Shown here: positions 1-6,674 of the stretch, one piece after another
How positions within the stretch are numbered: position 1 is the stretch's first letter
Layout of the letters: each line of letters opens with the position of its first letter
Assembly: GCA_027064405.1 (NCBI GenBank)
Contig: JAMOPP010000173.1
Span: 1 to 7,216, forward strand
Source: Desulfurellales bacterium
GTDB taxonomy: Bacteria > Campylobacterota_A > Desulfurellia > Desulfurellales > Hippeaceae
Reading direction: 5' to 3'
DNA length: 7,216 bases
Notes under the pieces: generated by a model
What the model was told of the DNA's origin: nothing
Databases searched by the model: none
What the model saw: only the letters and a program-made list of their open reading frames with translations
Made by a program: the position numbers and the translations under genes

Positions 1-259
1 AATAGGTATAATGAGTGGAGTTATGGTAGATGCTCTTTTATTTGCTCTTGATGCTTTAAGAAACGAGGAAGAGATTATAAAAGATACCGTTTTTGAAATT
101 GAAAAGGTTGATGTAAAAGCGCATTGTGTTGTATGTTCTAAGGATTATTTTTATAACGAAGACGATGAATTAATGCTCGTATGTAAAGAGTGTGGAATGC
201 CTCTTGATATTATAGAAGGCAAAGAAATGGAAATAAAGGAAGTGGAAGGGGAGCAATGA
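1..259 (+). CDS. hypA: Hydrogenase nickel-incorporation protein HypA, 5'-partial
   Basis: HypA is a small zinc protein that works with HypB to deliver nickel to the large subunit of [NiFe]-hydrogenase. The frame is open from base 2 (Ile-Gly-Ile before the first Met at 11), and the visible run IGIMSGVMVDALLFAL matches the family block that normally lies about 35-45 residues into HypA. The true start, with the nickel-binding Met-His-Glu N-terminus, is therefore left of the window and the ATG at 11 is internal. The C-terminal half has the structural zinc site as two CX2C pairs, Cys39/Cys42 and Cys58/Cys61 numbered from that internal Met, with 15 residues between the pairs, slightly more than in well-studied HypA proteins. 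The stop overlaps the hypB start by 4 bases (ATGA), so the two are probably translationally coupled. The family call is firm; only the length is unknown. Confidence 0.93.
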   Translation, partial: IGIMSGVMVDALLFALDALRNEEEIIKDTVFEIEKVDVKAHCVVCSKDYFYNEDDELMLVCKECGMPLDIIEGKEMEIKEVEGEQ

Positions 260-909
260 AAAAGGTTGTTGTTGAGAAAAAGATTTTAGAAAGAAATGAT
301 AAAGCTGCGGATAAAATTAGAGATATTTTTAAGGAAAAAGGTATATTTTCCCTTAATTTTATGTCATCTCCCGGCGCCGGTAAAACAACCGTTGTAGAGA
401 AAATTATAAAATATTTAAGCGGTAAGTATAGAATTTCTTTTATAGACGGAGATCTTGATACGGAAAGGGATGCTCAAAGAATAAAGAATTTAGGTATTGA
501 TGTCGTGCAAATAAATACATCCGGAGCCTGCCATCTTGATGCCGATATGGTATCAAAAGCGTTGAAAAAGATATCTTTAAAATGTGACTTGTTAATTGTA
601 GAAAATGTGGGCAACCTTGTATGTCCGGCTACTTTTGATGTGGGATGTGATAAAAATGTTGTTATTTTAAGTACGCCTGAAGGTGATGATAAGGTCAAAA
701 AATATCCTGTTATGTTCAATGTGGCAGATTGTATCTTAATCAATAAGATAGATTTGGTAGAATTTTTGGATTTTGACTTAAATAAAGTCTTAAAGGAAAT
801 TAAAGATGTAAATCCTAAAGCACGAGTTATAGAGATAAGTGCAAAACAGGGTGATGGGATAGATGAGTTTGTAGATTGGATTGAAAACGGTATTAAAAGG
901 GTGGTTTAA
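256..909 (+). CDS. hypB: Hydrogenase maturation GTPase HypB
   Basis: HypB is a SIMIBI-class GTPase that drives nickel insertion into the hydrogenase large subunit in the cytoplasm, together with HypA. The 217-residue product has the P-loop SSPGAGKTT at residues 37-45, a Walker B-like DLLIVENVGN at 111-120, the guanine-specificity motif NKID at 163-166 and SAK at 195-197. The G-domain metal site is intact: Cys92-His93 in GACHLDA and Cys123 in NLVCPATFDVG, the positions that bind Zn or Ni at the dimer interface in studied HypB proteins. The N-terminus lacks both the CXXCGC high-affinity nickel motif of E. coli HypB and the His-rich stretch of nickel-storing forms, so it resembles the short Helicobacter-type HypB. 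The start overlaps the hypA stop, with a purine-rich Shine-Dalgarno stretch at 244-253. The related urease GTPase UreG was considered, but the HypB-type Cys-His motif and the hyp context exclude it. Confidence 0.97.
   Translation: MKKVVVEKKILERNDKAADKIRDIFKEKGIFSLNFMSSPGAGKTTVVEKIIKYLSGKYRISFIDGDLDTERDAQRIKNLGIDVVQINTSGACHLDADMVSKALKKISLKCDLLIVENVGNLVCPATFDVGCDKNVVILSTPEGDDKVKKYPVMFNVADCILINKIDLVEFLDFDLNKVLKEIKDVNPKARVIEISAKQGDGIDEFVDWIENGIKRVV
895..904 (+). promoter_or_regulatory. Ribosome binding site deciding the permease start
   Basis: A purine-rich AAAAGGGTGG stretch at the very end of hypB lies 9 bases before the ATG at 914. It supports that ATG over the in-frame TTG at 881, which lies 29 bases inside hypB with no comparable site before it. 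Confidence 0.6.
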
Positions 910-913
910 TATT

Positions 914-1918
914 ATGAGTCTGCAAAAAAGAATATATTTGTTGTTTGCATTTTGTTTATCTTTTAATGTTGTTGCATGGATTTCTCTTGCTTGTATCTCC
1001 AAATTCTCTTTTTCTTTACTAAGTCTTGGTGCTTTAGCTTATTTTTTTGGATTAAGACACGCTTTTGATGCTGATCATATCGCAGCGATTGATAATGTTA
1101 CAAGAAAATTAAGACAGGATAATAAAAAATCTGTGGGAGTTGGTCTGTTTTTTTCTTTGGGGCATTCTACAGTTGTTATACTTTTGTCATTAGCTATTGT
1201 TTTTATCCTAAAGAGTATTCCGTCCAATATGGAAATCTTAAAAAATGTCGGGGGATTAATTGGAGCTACGGTATCAGCCTCATTTTTGACTTTAATAGGA
1301 ATTATTAATTTTTTTATATTAAAAAGTTTGTATAAATTATATAAATCTCACAAAGAGGGTAAAATTGATAATGATATTATGCATAAAACTACTGAAGATT
1401 TGCTGAATAAAAGGGGCTTAATTGGTAGATTTTTTTCAAGTACATATAAAAAAATAGATAAAAGTTATAAAATGTATCCGGTTGGATTTTTATTCGGTTT
1501 GGGGTTTGATACAGCTACGGAAATTGCTATTTTAGGAATGTCTGCAGCCTTGGCAAACAAATTACCTATTTGGGAAATACTAATATTTCCTCTTCTTTTT
1601 ACCGCAGGTATGAGTTTAATGGATTCTATTGATGGTTTGGTTATGATGAAAATATACGATTGGGCAATGATAGATGCTACAAGAAAGTTATTTTTTAATA
1701 TGGTAATAACGGCTACAAGTGTATTTATGGCGCTTGTCGTTGGTGCAATAGAATGGCTTCAAGTTATATCTATTAAGGCTGCAATAGATACGCCTTTTTT
1801 TAATTTTTTAAATAATCTTAATTTTGAAGTTTTGGGTATTGTTGTTGTTATTATCATGGTGGCAAGTTGGCTTAGTGCATTTATATATTACAAAAAAGTA
1901 CTTACTATAAAAATATAA
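914..1918 (+). CDS. NiCoT-family nickel/cobalt permease (NixA/HoxN/NicT-like)
   Basis: This is a high-affinity nickel (possibly cobalt) uptake protein of the inner membrane; in this operon nickel for hydrogenase is the likely cargo. With the ATG at 914 it has 334 residues, normal for the family. All diagnostic blocks are present: RHAFDADHIAAIDN at 48-61 with the HX4DH signature (His49, Asp54, His55), LGHSTVV at 82-88, LFGLGFDTATEI at 193-204, and TAGMSLMDSIDG at 230-241. By eye there are about eight membrane segments: near 8-28, 33-57, 75-100, 112-140, 188-212, 219-245, 258-285 and 303-327. A charged cytoplasmic loop lies at about 141-187. It begins 4 bases after the hypB stop and ends 3 bases before hypF, so it is embedded in the operon and co-expressed with the nickel chaperones. 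Ni versus Co preference cannot be decided from sequence alone. A longer form from the TTG at 881 (345 residues) is possible but less likely. Confidence 0.95.
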   Translation: MSLQKRIYLLFAFCLSFNVVAWISLACISKFSFSLLSLGALAYFFGLRHAFDADHIAAIDNVTRKLRQDNKKSVGVGLFFSLGHSTVVILLSLAIVFILKSIPSNMEILKNVGGLIGATVSASFLTLIGIINFFILKSLYKLYKSHKEGKIDNDIMHKTTEDLLNKRGLIGRFFSSTYKKIDKSYKMYPVGFLFGLGFDTATEIAILGMSAALANKLPIWEILIFPLLFTAGMSLMDSIDGLVMMKIYDWAMIDATRKLFFNMVITATSVFMALVVGAIEWLQVISIKAAIDTPFFNFLNNLNFEVLGIVVVIIMVASWLSAFIYYKKVLTIKI

Positions 1919-1921
1919 CAA

Positions 1922-4123
1922 ATGTATGCTTATCTGATACGTATAAAAGGCATAGTTCAGTCCGTTGGCTTTAGACCTTTTATTTACAGACTGTTTTTAA
2001 ATGATTTCGGATGGGTTAGAAACACGGAAGAAGGCGTTAAAATTTATCTTGAGTCTTATAAAAAGGCAGAGGATGTTAAAGAACTTATAGTCAAGAATAA
2101 ACCTGTAAATTCTGTTATAGACAGTATTGAAATAAACGGTTTTAAGATTAAACAAAATGCATACAGCGGGTTTTTTATAAAAGAAAGCACGGTTGATAAA
2201 GTGAAAGGAAACGCAAATGTTCCTCCTGATTTAGGGATATGTGATAAATGTGCAGAGGAGCTTTTTGATACAAAAAACAGAAGATTTTTGCACCCTTTTA
2301 TAAATTGCACAAACTGTGGACCAAGATTTTCCGTTATAACAGAGACTCCTTACGATAGGAAAAATACGACAATGGACGGGTTTGTTATGTGTAAACAGTG
2401 TAAAGCAGAATATACAAACCCTAAAACAAGACGGTTTCATACAGAAACTATATGTTGCAATGATTGTGGTCCCAAATACCAATTTATACAAAACGGGCAA
2501 TGCCGATTTAAAGATACAAAAGCTGTTAAAATTGCAGCAGAAGAACTTGAAAAAGGAAAAGTTGGTTTAATTAAGGGTATAGGGGGATACCATATAATTG
2601 CAGATGCTAACAATATGGTTGCAGTTCAAAGAATAAAAAAGATAAAATCAAGAGAGAAAAAACCTTTTGCCGTCATATCGAGAAATATTGACCTGTTGAG
2701 GAAAAATTGTTTCGTAAATTCCGAAGAAGAGAAATTGCTTGAATCGCAGGTTAAGCCTATAGTCCTTTTAAAATCGAAAAACAGTATTTTAAAAGAGACG
2801 GTAAATGGAAGTCCTTATCTTGGAGCAATGTTGCCTTATGCGCCTTTACATTTGCTTTTGTTTTATTTTTCTAATTTGGAATTTTTGGTAGCCACAAGTG
2901 CCAATTTATCGGATATGCCTTTGGTTTACAAAGATGAAGATGCCTATAATTTTAAAGGTGTCGATTTTATTTTAACAAATAATAGACGCATTGTAAGGCC
3001 TTTGGAAGATTCTGTTACTCAGATTGTTGAGAAAAAGAGTGTTATACATAGATATGCAAGAGGCTATGCTCCCGCACCATTTTATTTGAAAGGGATAAAA
3101 AAGAACATTCTATCCCTCGGTGCGGATTTAAAAAATAATATAGCTGTTTCTAAAGATAACGGTATAATTCTATCTCAATTTAGCGGGAATTTGGAATATT
3201 TAAGCAATTTTGAAGTTTTTAAGATGAAGGTTGATGATTTTATAAAATTCTTTGATATTAATGTTGATAAAGTCATCTGTGATAAGCACATAAATTATGT
3301 ATCAAGAAATTATGCCTATGAAAGATTTGACAATGTTGTTGAAGTTCAGCACCATAAAGCTCATTTTGCATCTGTTTTATTAGAACATCAATGTAAAGAC
3401 GATGCAATAGGGGTTATTATGGATGGAACCGGTTATGGGGATGATGGTAATGTTTGGGGTGGCGAATTTTTTATTAGACAAAAGGATGATTTTGAAAGAT
3501 TGGGACATATTAAATATATGCCTTTACTTTTTGGGGATAAGTCTATTAAAGAACCCTATAGAACAGCTGCGACTTATCTTTGCTCTATTTTTAATGATTG
3601 TAAAATGGCGAAAGATATATTTAATAAACATATAGACACGATTAATATAATACCTAAGATTATGAAAAATGCTATTTATACAAGTAGTGCCGGAAGATTA
3701 TTTGATGCGGTAAGTGCCATATTAAATATAACTATCAAAAATAGCTTTGACGCTGAGAGTGCCGTAAAATTGCAATGGATAGCTATGAATTATAATCAAA
3801 ACGATGTATTGCCTTATGATATTAACGGCTACGATATAGATTTTTCAAAAACGCTTGTGTATATAGCCAAAAATAGGAGTGACCTATCTTTGTCAAGGTC
3901 TTTTCATAATACATTTGTAGAGGCTTTGTATGTTAATATTAAAAAAATATCAAAAATAAGTGGCATAAAAACTATAGCTTTAAGCGGTGGAGTTTTTCAG
4001 AATGAAATTATTTTAAGAAAGTTGTGTAATAAATTGACTGAAGACGGATTTAATGTGATTTTCAACAATAGGTTTCCGATTAATGATGGAAATATTGCGT
4101 TGGGTCAGTTATTTTTTGGATAA
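1922..4123 (+). CDS. hypF: Carbamoyltransferase HypF
   Basis: HypF uses carbamoyl phosphate and ATP to make carbamoyl-adenylate and passes the carbamoyl group to the C-terminal Cys of HypE, the first step toward the CN ligands of the hydrogenase iron. The 733 residues show the usual domain order. An acylphosphatase-like domain (about 1-92) has Arg18 and Asn34 at the expected catalytic positions. A double zinc finger follows exactly as CX2CX18CX2CX24CX2CX18CX2C (Cys107/110, 129/132, 157/160, 179/182). A YrdC-like domain (about 198-380) has GIGGYH at 219-224 and KSREKKP at 242-248. A Kae1-like domain (about 397-733) has VQHHKAH at 475-481, DGTGYGDDGNVWGGEF at 501-516, SSAGRLFDAVSA at 588-599, LSGGVFQNE at 687-695 and NDGNIALGQ at 721-729. 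Oddities: Ser14 replaces the usual Gly of VQGVGFRP, and FSGNLE at 420-425 replaces the usual HIGDLE. The ATG lies 3 bases after the permease stop with no clear Shine-Dalgarno site. Confidence 0.98.
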   Translation: MYAYLIRIKGIVQSVGFRPFIYRLFLNDFGWVRNTEEGVKIYLESYKKAEDVKELIVKNKPVNSVIDSIEINGFKIKQNAYSGFFIKESTVDKVKGNANVPPDLGICDKCAEELFDTKNRRFLHPFINCTNCGPRFSVITETPYDRKNTTMDGFVMCKQCKAEYTNPKTRRFHTETICCNDCGPKYQFIQNGQCRFKDTKAVKIAAEELEKGKVGLIKGIGGYHIIADANNMVAVQRIKKIKSREKKPFAVISRNIDLLRKNCFVNSEEEKLLESQVKPIVLLKSKNSILKETVNGSPYLGAMLPYAPLHLLLFYFSNLEFLVATSANLSDMPLVYKDEDAYNFKGVDFILTNNRRIVRPLEDSVTQIVEKKSVIHRYARGYAPAPFYLKGIKKNILSLGADLKNNIAVSKDNGIILSQFSGNLEYLSNFEVFKMKVDDFIKFFDINVDKVICDKHINYVSRNYAYERFDNVVEVQHHKAHFASVLLEHQCKDDAIGVIMDGTGYGDDGNVWGGEFFIRQKDDFERLGHIKYMPLLFGDKSIKEPYRTAATYLCSIFNDCKMAKDIFNKHIDTINIIPKIMKNAIYTSSAGRLFDAVSAILNITIKNSFDAESAVKLQWIAMNYNQNDVLPYDINGYDIDFSKTLVYIAKNRSDLSLSRSFHNTFVEALYVNIKKISKISGIKTIALSGGVFQNEIILRKLCNKLTEDGFNVIFNNRFPINDGNIALGQLFFG

Positions 4124-4129
4124 GAGGTG
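4123..4129 (+). promoter_or_regulatory. Ribosome binding site of hypC
   Basis: AGAGGTG begins on the last base of the hypF stop codon and leaves 4-6 bases to the ATG at 4134. It fixes the hypC start at 4134 rather than at the in-frame ATG at 4083, which lies inside hypF. Confidence 0.6.
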
Positions 4130-4133
4130 TGAA

Positions 4134-4352
4134 ATGTGTGTAGGAATACCGATGCAGATAGTTGAACTTTATGATGAAATGGGAGGGGTTGTAGAAGCCG
4201 GGGGCGTAAGAAGGCACTGTTTTTTTACAGCTATTGATGATCCTAAGGTTGGGGAATTTGTATTAGTGCATGCCGGAACAGCCATAGGTAAAATAGATAA
4301 AGATGATGTAGAAGAAAATGTAAAACTTATAGAAAAGTGTATCCTCGGATAG
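4134..4352 (+). CDS. hypC: Hydrogenase assembly chaperone HypC
   Basis: HypC is a small chaperone that holds the Fe(CN)2CO unit together with HypD and then carries it to the hydrogenase large-subunit precursor. The 72-residue product starts MCVGIPMQIV, the family hallmark. Cys2, exposed after Met removal, is the residue that contacts the iron and the target subunit. The rest follows the family beta-barrel pattern, with GGVRRHC at 23-29, VGEFVLVHAGTAIGKID at 39-55 and a C-terminal helix. Starting at 4134 rather than the upstream in-frame ATG at 4083 puts Cys at position 2, as function requires. It lies 10 bases after hypF and 2 bases before hypD, its known partner. Confidence 0.97.
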   Translation: MCVGIPMQIVELYDEMGGVVEAGGVRRHCFFTAIDDPKVGEFVLVHAGTAIGKIDKDDVEENVKLIEKCILG

Positions 4353-4354
4353 AT

Positions 4355-5455
4355 ATGCTTCAAAATATTAAAAATGTATATTATGACCCTGTTTTAATTA
4401 AAAAAATTGTCTCTAAAATAAAAAAACAGGCAGATACTTTAGATAGAGAAATAGATATTATGCATGTGTGTGGTACGCATGAAAATTCAATAGTGAGATT
4501 CGGATTGCGTGATTTATTGCCTGAGAGTATCAAACTTAGGGCTGGTCCGGGATGTCCTGTCTGTGTTACAAGTACAAGAGATATAGATGCTATTATTAAT
4601 TTTGCTTTAAAAAATGATGTAACTATTATGAGCTTTGGGGATATGCTTAAAGTTCCCGGAAGTGAATACTCTTTTCATAGCGCTTTATCTTTAGGCTTAG
4701 ATATTAAAATGGTTTATGGAGTGGAGGATGCAATAAAGGAGGCTGAAATTAGCAAAAAAGAGATTATTTTCTTTTCTGTTGGATTTGAAACGACAGCTGC
4801 GCCCATCGCTTCCATTTTGTCTGAAGTTTTTATTCCGGATAATTTTAGTATATATTCCGTCCATAAATTTACCCCAAACGGGGTGTATGAGCTCTTAAAA
4901 TCCGGAAAAATCAATGCAGACGGGTTGCTTTTACCGGGACATGCATCGGTTATTTCCGGATTGAAGGTTTATGAAAAAATTGCAGACGAATTTCATTTAG
5001 CGTCTGTTGCATCAGGCTTTGAGCCTTTGGATATTTTGGTTTCGGTTTATATGATTTTGCAGCAAATAATAGATAAAAAATCTGTGGTTGAAAATGAATA
5101 CAAAAGAACGGTTGCCTATGAAGGCAATAAAAAAGCACTCAGGTATATGGATAAAGTATTTCATCTTGATGATTCGATATGGAGAGGTCTTGGCAATATT
5201 GCCAATTCCGGTTTTTTTGTAAACGAGCAGTTTAAAAATATAGATGCATCATATAAATTTGATATAGTCTACCCTGAAAATTATATAGAGCACAAAAAGG
5301 GCTGTCGCTGTGCAGATGTTATTTTAGGTAATGCAGAGCCGAAGGATTGTCCCTTATTTGCGAAGATATGCACGCCGTCAAATCCTATAGGTCCCTGTAT
5401 GGTTTCTGATGAGGGGACTTGTAAAAATGTATATGATGCCGGGAGTATCGAATGA
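4355..5455 (+). CDS. hypD: Hydrogenase maturation iron-sulfur protein HypD
   Basis: HypD is the redox-active [4Fe-4S] scaffold on which HypC and HypE assemble the Fe(CN)2CO group. The product has 366 residues from the ATG at 4355. Conserved parts are IMHVCGTHE at 35-43 with the essential Cys39, AGPGCPVCV at 63-71 (Cys67 and Cys70), and SVGFETTAAP at 141-150. The Cys-rich C-terminus has KGCRCADV (Cys317, Cys319), DCPLFAKICTP (Cys332, Cys339), GPCMVSDEG (Cys348) and Cys356, which supplies the cluster ligands. CGTHE in place of the E. coli CGGHTH is a variant I recall from other, including archaeal, HypD proteins. An in-frame GTG at 4337 would add 6 residues and overlap hypC by 16 bases. I prefer the ATG because it gives an N-terminus of normal family length directly after the hypC stop, but neither start has a strong Shine-Dalgarno site. 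Its stop overlaps the hypE start by 4 bases. Confidence 0.97.
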   Translation: MLQNIKNVYYDPVLIKKIVSKIKKQADTLDREIDIMHVCGTHENSIVRFGLRDLLPESIKLRAGPGCPVCVTSTRDIDAIINFALKNDVTIMSFGDMLKVPGSEYSFHSALSLGLDIKMVYGVEDAIKEAEISKKEIIFFSVGFETTAAPIASILSEVFIPDNFSIYSVHKFTPNGVYELLKSGKINADGLLLPGHASVISGLKVYEKIADEFHLASVASGFEPLDILVSVYMILQQIIDKKSVVENEYKRTVAYEGNKKALRYMDKVFHLDDSIWRGLGNIANSGFFVNEQFKNIDASYKFDIVYPENYIEHKKGCRCADVILGNAEPKDCPLFAKICTPSNPIGPCMVSDEGTCKNVYDAGSIE

Positions 5456-6420
5456 ATGGTAATATAACTATTGATCACGGTTCAGGAGGAAAATTAACAC
5501 TTGATTTGATTGAAAATGTATTCAAGGCAGATAGCGGACTCGATAGTGCTATCCTATGCGATATCGCTTTTACTACCGATTCTCATTCTGTCCAGCCTTT
5601 ATTTTTTAAAGGTGGCGACATAGGAAAATTATCAATATCAGGAACGGTGAACGACTTATTATGTGTAGGTGCAAAACCGCTATATATATCATCGGCTTTT
5701 ATTATTGAAGACGGATTCAGTATAAAGTCTCTGGAAAAGATTGTTGAATCTATGAAACGAGAGGCAGAATCTGCAAAAGTTAAAATAGTATGCGGAGACA
5801 CAAAAGTAATAGAAAATAAAAATTCCGGCGGGGTTTTTATAAATACATCAGGCATAGGCAAAATAATTAAGGCTATAGACGGCTCAAATGTTCAAGAAGG
5901 TGATGCTGTGATAGTTACAGGTACGATTGGGGATCATGGCTTCTCGATTTTAAATGAAAGGGAGAAATTTAACTTTAAGTCGAATTTGTCTTCTGACTGT
6001 TCAAATCTTGTTGATTTAATAATGCCTTTAATAGAATCAGATTTTAATATAAAATTTATGAGAGATCCAACAAGGGGTGGTCTTGCAATGTGTCTAAATG
6101 AGTTGTGCTATAAAAAAGATTATGGTATGGAGATATATGAAGAAAATATTCCCATTAGAAAAGAAGTGCTCGGTATGTCTGAAATACTCGGTATAGAACC
6201 GTGTTATTCTGCAAATGAGGGTAAAATGGTTATTATAGCTGATAAAAAAGATGCGGGAAATATAATTTCAGTTTTGAAAAAACATTCCTTAGGCATTAAC
6301 TCGGAGATTATAGGTAGCATAACTACAAAACATCCATCAAAAGTTGTGATGAATACCGCTTTTGGAACGAAACGAATATTGAATATGCCCGTAAGCGACA
6401 AAATGCCGAGAATATGCTAA
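5452..6420 (+). CDS. hypE: Carbamoyl dehydratase HypE
   Basis: HypE receives the carbamoyl group from HypF on its C-terminal Cys and dehydrates it with ATP to a protein thiocyanate, the direct source of the cyanide ligands passed to HypC-HypD. The 322-residue product has the PurM/AIR-synthase fold pattern: DHGSGGKLT at 8-16, FFKGGDIGKLSISGTVNDLL at 51-70, a glycine-rich VTGTIGDHG at 155-163, RDPTRGGLA at 204-212 and NEGKMV at 255-260. It ends in MPRIC with Cys322 as the last residue, the modified active-site tail, so the protein is complete and should be functional. The ATG overlaps the hypD stop, with GGGAG at 5441-5445 as ribosome binding site. It is the last gene of the operon in this window. 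Confidence 0.98.
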   Translation: MNGNITIDHGSGGKLTLDLIENVFKADSGLDSAILCDIAFTTDSHSVQPLFFKGGDIGKLSISGTVNDLLCVGAKPLYISSAFIIEDGFSIKSLEKIVESMKREAESAKVKIVCGDTKVIENKNSGGVFINTSGIGKIIKAIDGSNVQEGDAVIVTGTIGDHGFSILNEREKFNFKSNLSSDCSNLVDLIMPLIESDFNIKFMRDPTRGGLAMCLNELCYKKDYGMEIYEENIPIRKEVLGMSEILGIEPCYSANEGKMVIIADKKDAGNIISVLKKHSLGINSEIIGSITTKHPSKVVMNTAFGTKRILNMPVSDKMPRIC

Positions 6421-6427
6421 AGACAAG

Positions 6428-6445
6428 AAAGAATAGGTGCAGTGT
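6428..6445 (+). repeat. Imperfect direct repeat, copy 1
   Basis: This 18-base segment (AAAG followed by a variable part and then TGCAGTGT) matches 6515-6532 at 15 of 18 positions. The final eight bases, TGCAGTGT, are identical. The two copies are 87 bases apart, and copy 2 overlaps the right arm of the hairpin at 6483-6520. Confidence 0.45.
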
Positions 6446-6482
6446 TTTTTTTAACAAGGTTTTAAGAATAGTTTCCATATAC

Positions 6483-6520
6483 CTCTTTAAATGATATTGC
6501 TCGCAATACAATCTAAAGAG
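6483..6520. repeat. Imperfect 38-base hairpin
   Basis: The outer arms CTCTTTA (6483-6489) and TAAAGAG (6514-6520) pair perfectly over 7 bp. An inner stem, TATTG (6495-6499) with CAATA (6504-6508), pairs over 5 bp around a CTCG loop. Between them are 2 further pairs and a few mismatches. No T-tract follows on either strand, so it does not look like a rho-independent terminator. It could be an RNA-stabilising 3' stem, a REP-like repeat or a protein-binding dyad; sequence alone does not decide. Confidence 0.5.
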
Positions 6521-6532
6521 AAGATGCAGTGT
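6515..6532 (+). repeat. Imperfect direct repeat, copy 2
   Basis: Partner of 6428-6445 (15 of 18 identical, with TGCAGTGT at 6525-6532 exact). Its first six bases are part of the right arm of the adjacent hairpin. Confidence 0.45.
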
Positions 6533-6645
6533 CAAAAGTCAGATACAAAGACCCTGTTAATGCGCGATTACTATTTTTTTATAGCTTATAACTATTGTCT
6601 CGCATAATTTGTTTTTAAAGTCTGTGGTTTAGTTAAAAAAAATTA

Positions 6646-6674
6646 TTGCTTTATTTTGTGCGGTATGCTATATA
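6646..6674 (+). promoter_or_regulatory. Candidate sigma-70-type promoter of the receptor gene
   Basis: TTGCTT at 6646-6651 and TATATA at 6669-6674 are 17 bases apart, the preferred spacing. Matches to consensus are 3 of 6 and 4 of 6, so the call is modest, helped by an A-tract just upstream (6635-6642). Transcription would start near 6681, about 36 bases before the ATG. In AT-rich DNA such matches also occur by chance. Confidence 0.4.

Noticed and set aside
474..743. Antisense open frame of 89 codons within hypB (and similar antisense frames within hypF, hypD and hypE)
   Set aside because: It lies wholly inside a confidently identified gene on the other strand, has no recognisable domain and no ribosome binding site. 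These are shadow frames.
881..913. Longer permease start at a TTG
   Set aside because: It would overlap hypB by 29 bases with no Shine-Dalgarno site, whereas the ATG at 914 has a purine-rich site and gives a family-typical N-terminus.
3423..3635. + strand open frame of 70 codons in another frame within hypF
   Set aside because: It overlaps the Kae1-like domain coding region, whose conserved motifs are intact in the hypF frame; the alternative product has no family resemblance.
4337..4354. GTG start for hypD
   Set aside because: Possible, but it adds only six residues unlike the family N-terminus and overlaps hypC; the ATG at 4355 directly follows the hypC stop.
6441..6452. T8 tract after hypE as an intrinsic terminator
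   Set aside because: No stable stem-loop precedes the T-run; the bases before it do not form paired arms.
6323..6535. - strand open frame of 70 codons covering the hypE end and the gap, considered as a mobile-element remnant
   Set aside because: About a third of it lies antisense to the hypE C-terminus; no transposase motif or terminal inverted repeats were seen, and the Leu/Lys-rich product fits chance in AT-rich DNA.
6560..6605. Dyad ATGCG / CGCAT with a T7 run and ATAG/CTAT inner pairs
   Set aside because: The arms are 5 bp with a long, AT-rich, ambiguous interior; several alternative pairings are equally likely, so no defined structure can be claimed.
6491..6607. Small 38-codon open frame in the intergenic region
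   Set aside because: There is no ribosome binding site, the start lies inside the hairpin, and the peptide has no recognisable pattern.
6616..6642. Flagellar sigma-28 promoter (TAAAGTCT resembles its -35)
   Set aside because: The expected GCCGATAA-like -10 element is absent at the right distance; an A-tract is there instead.
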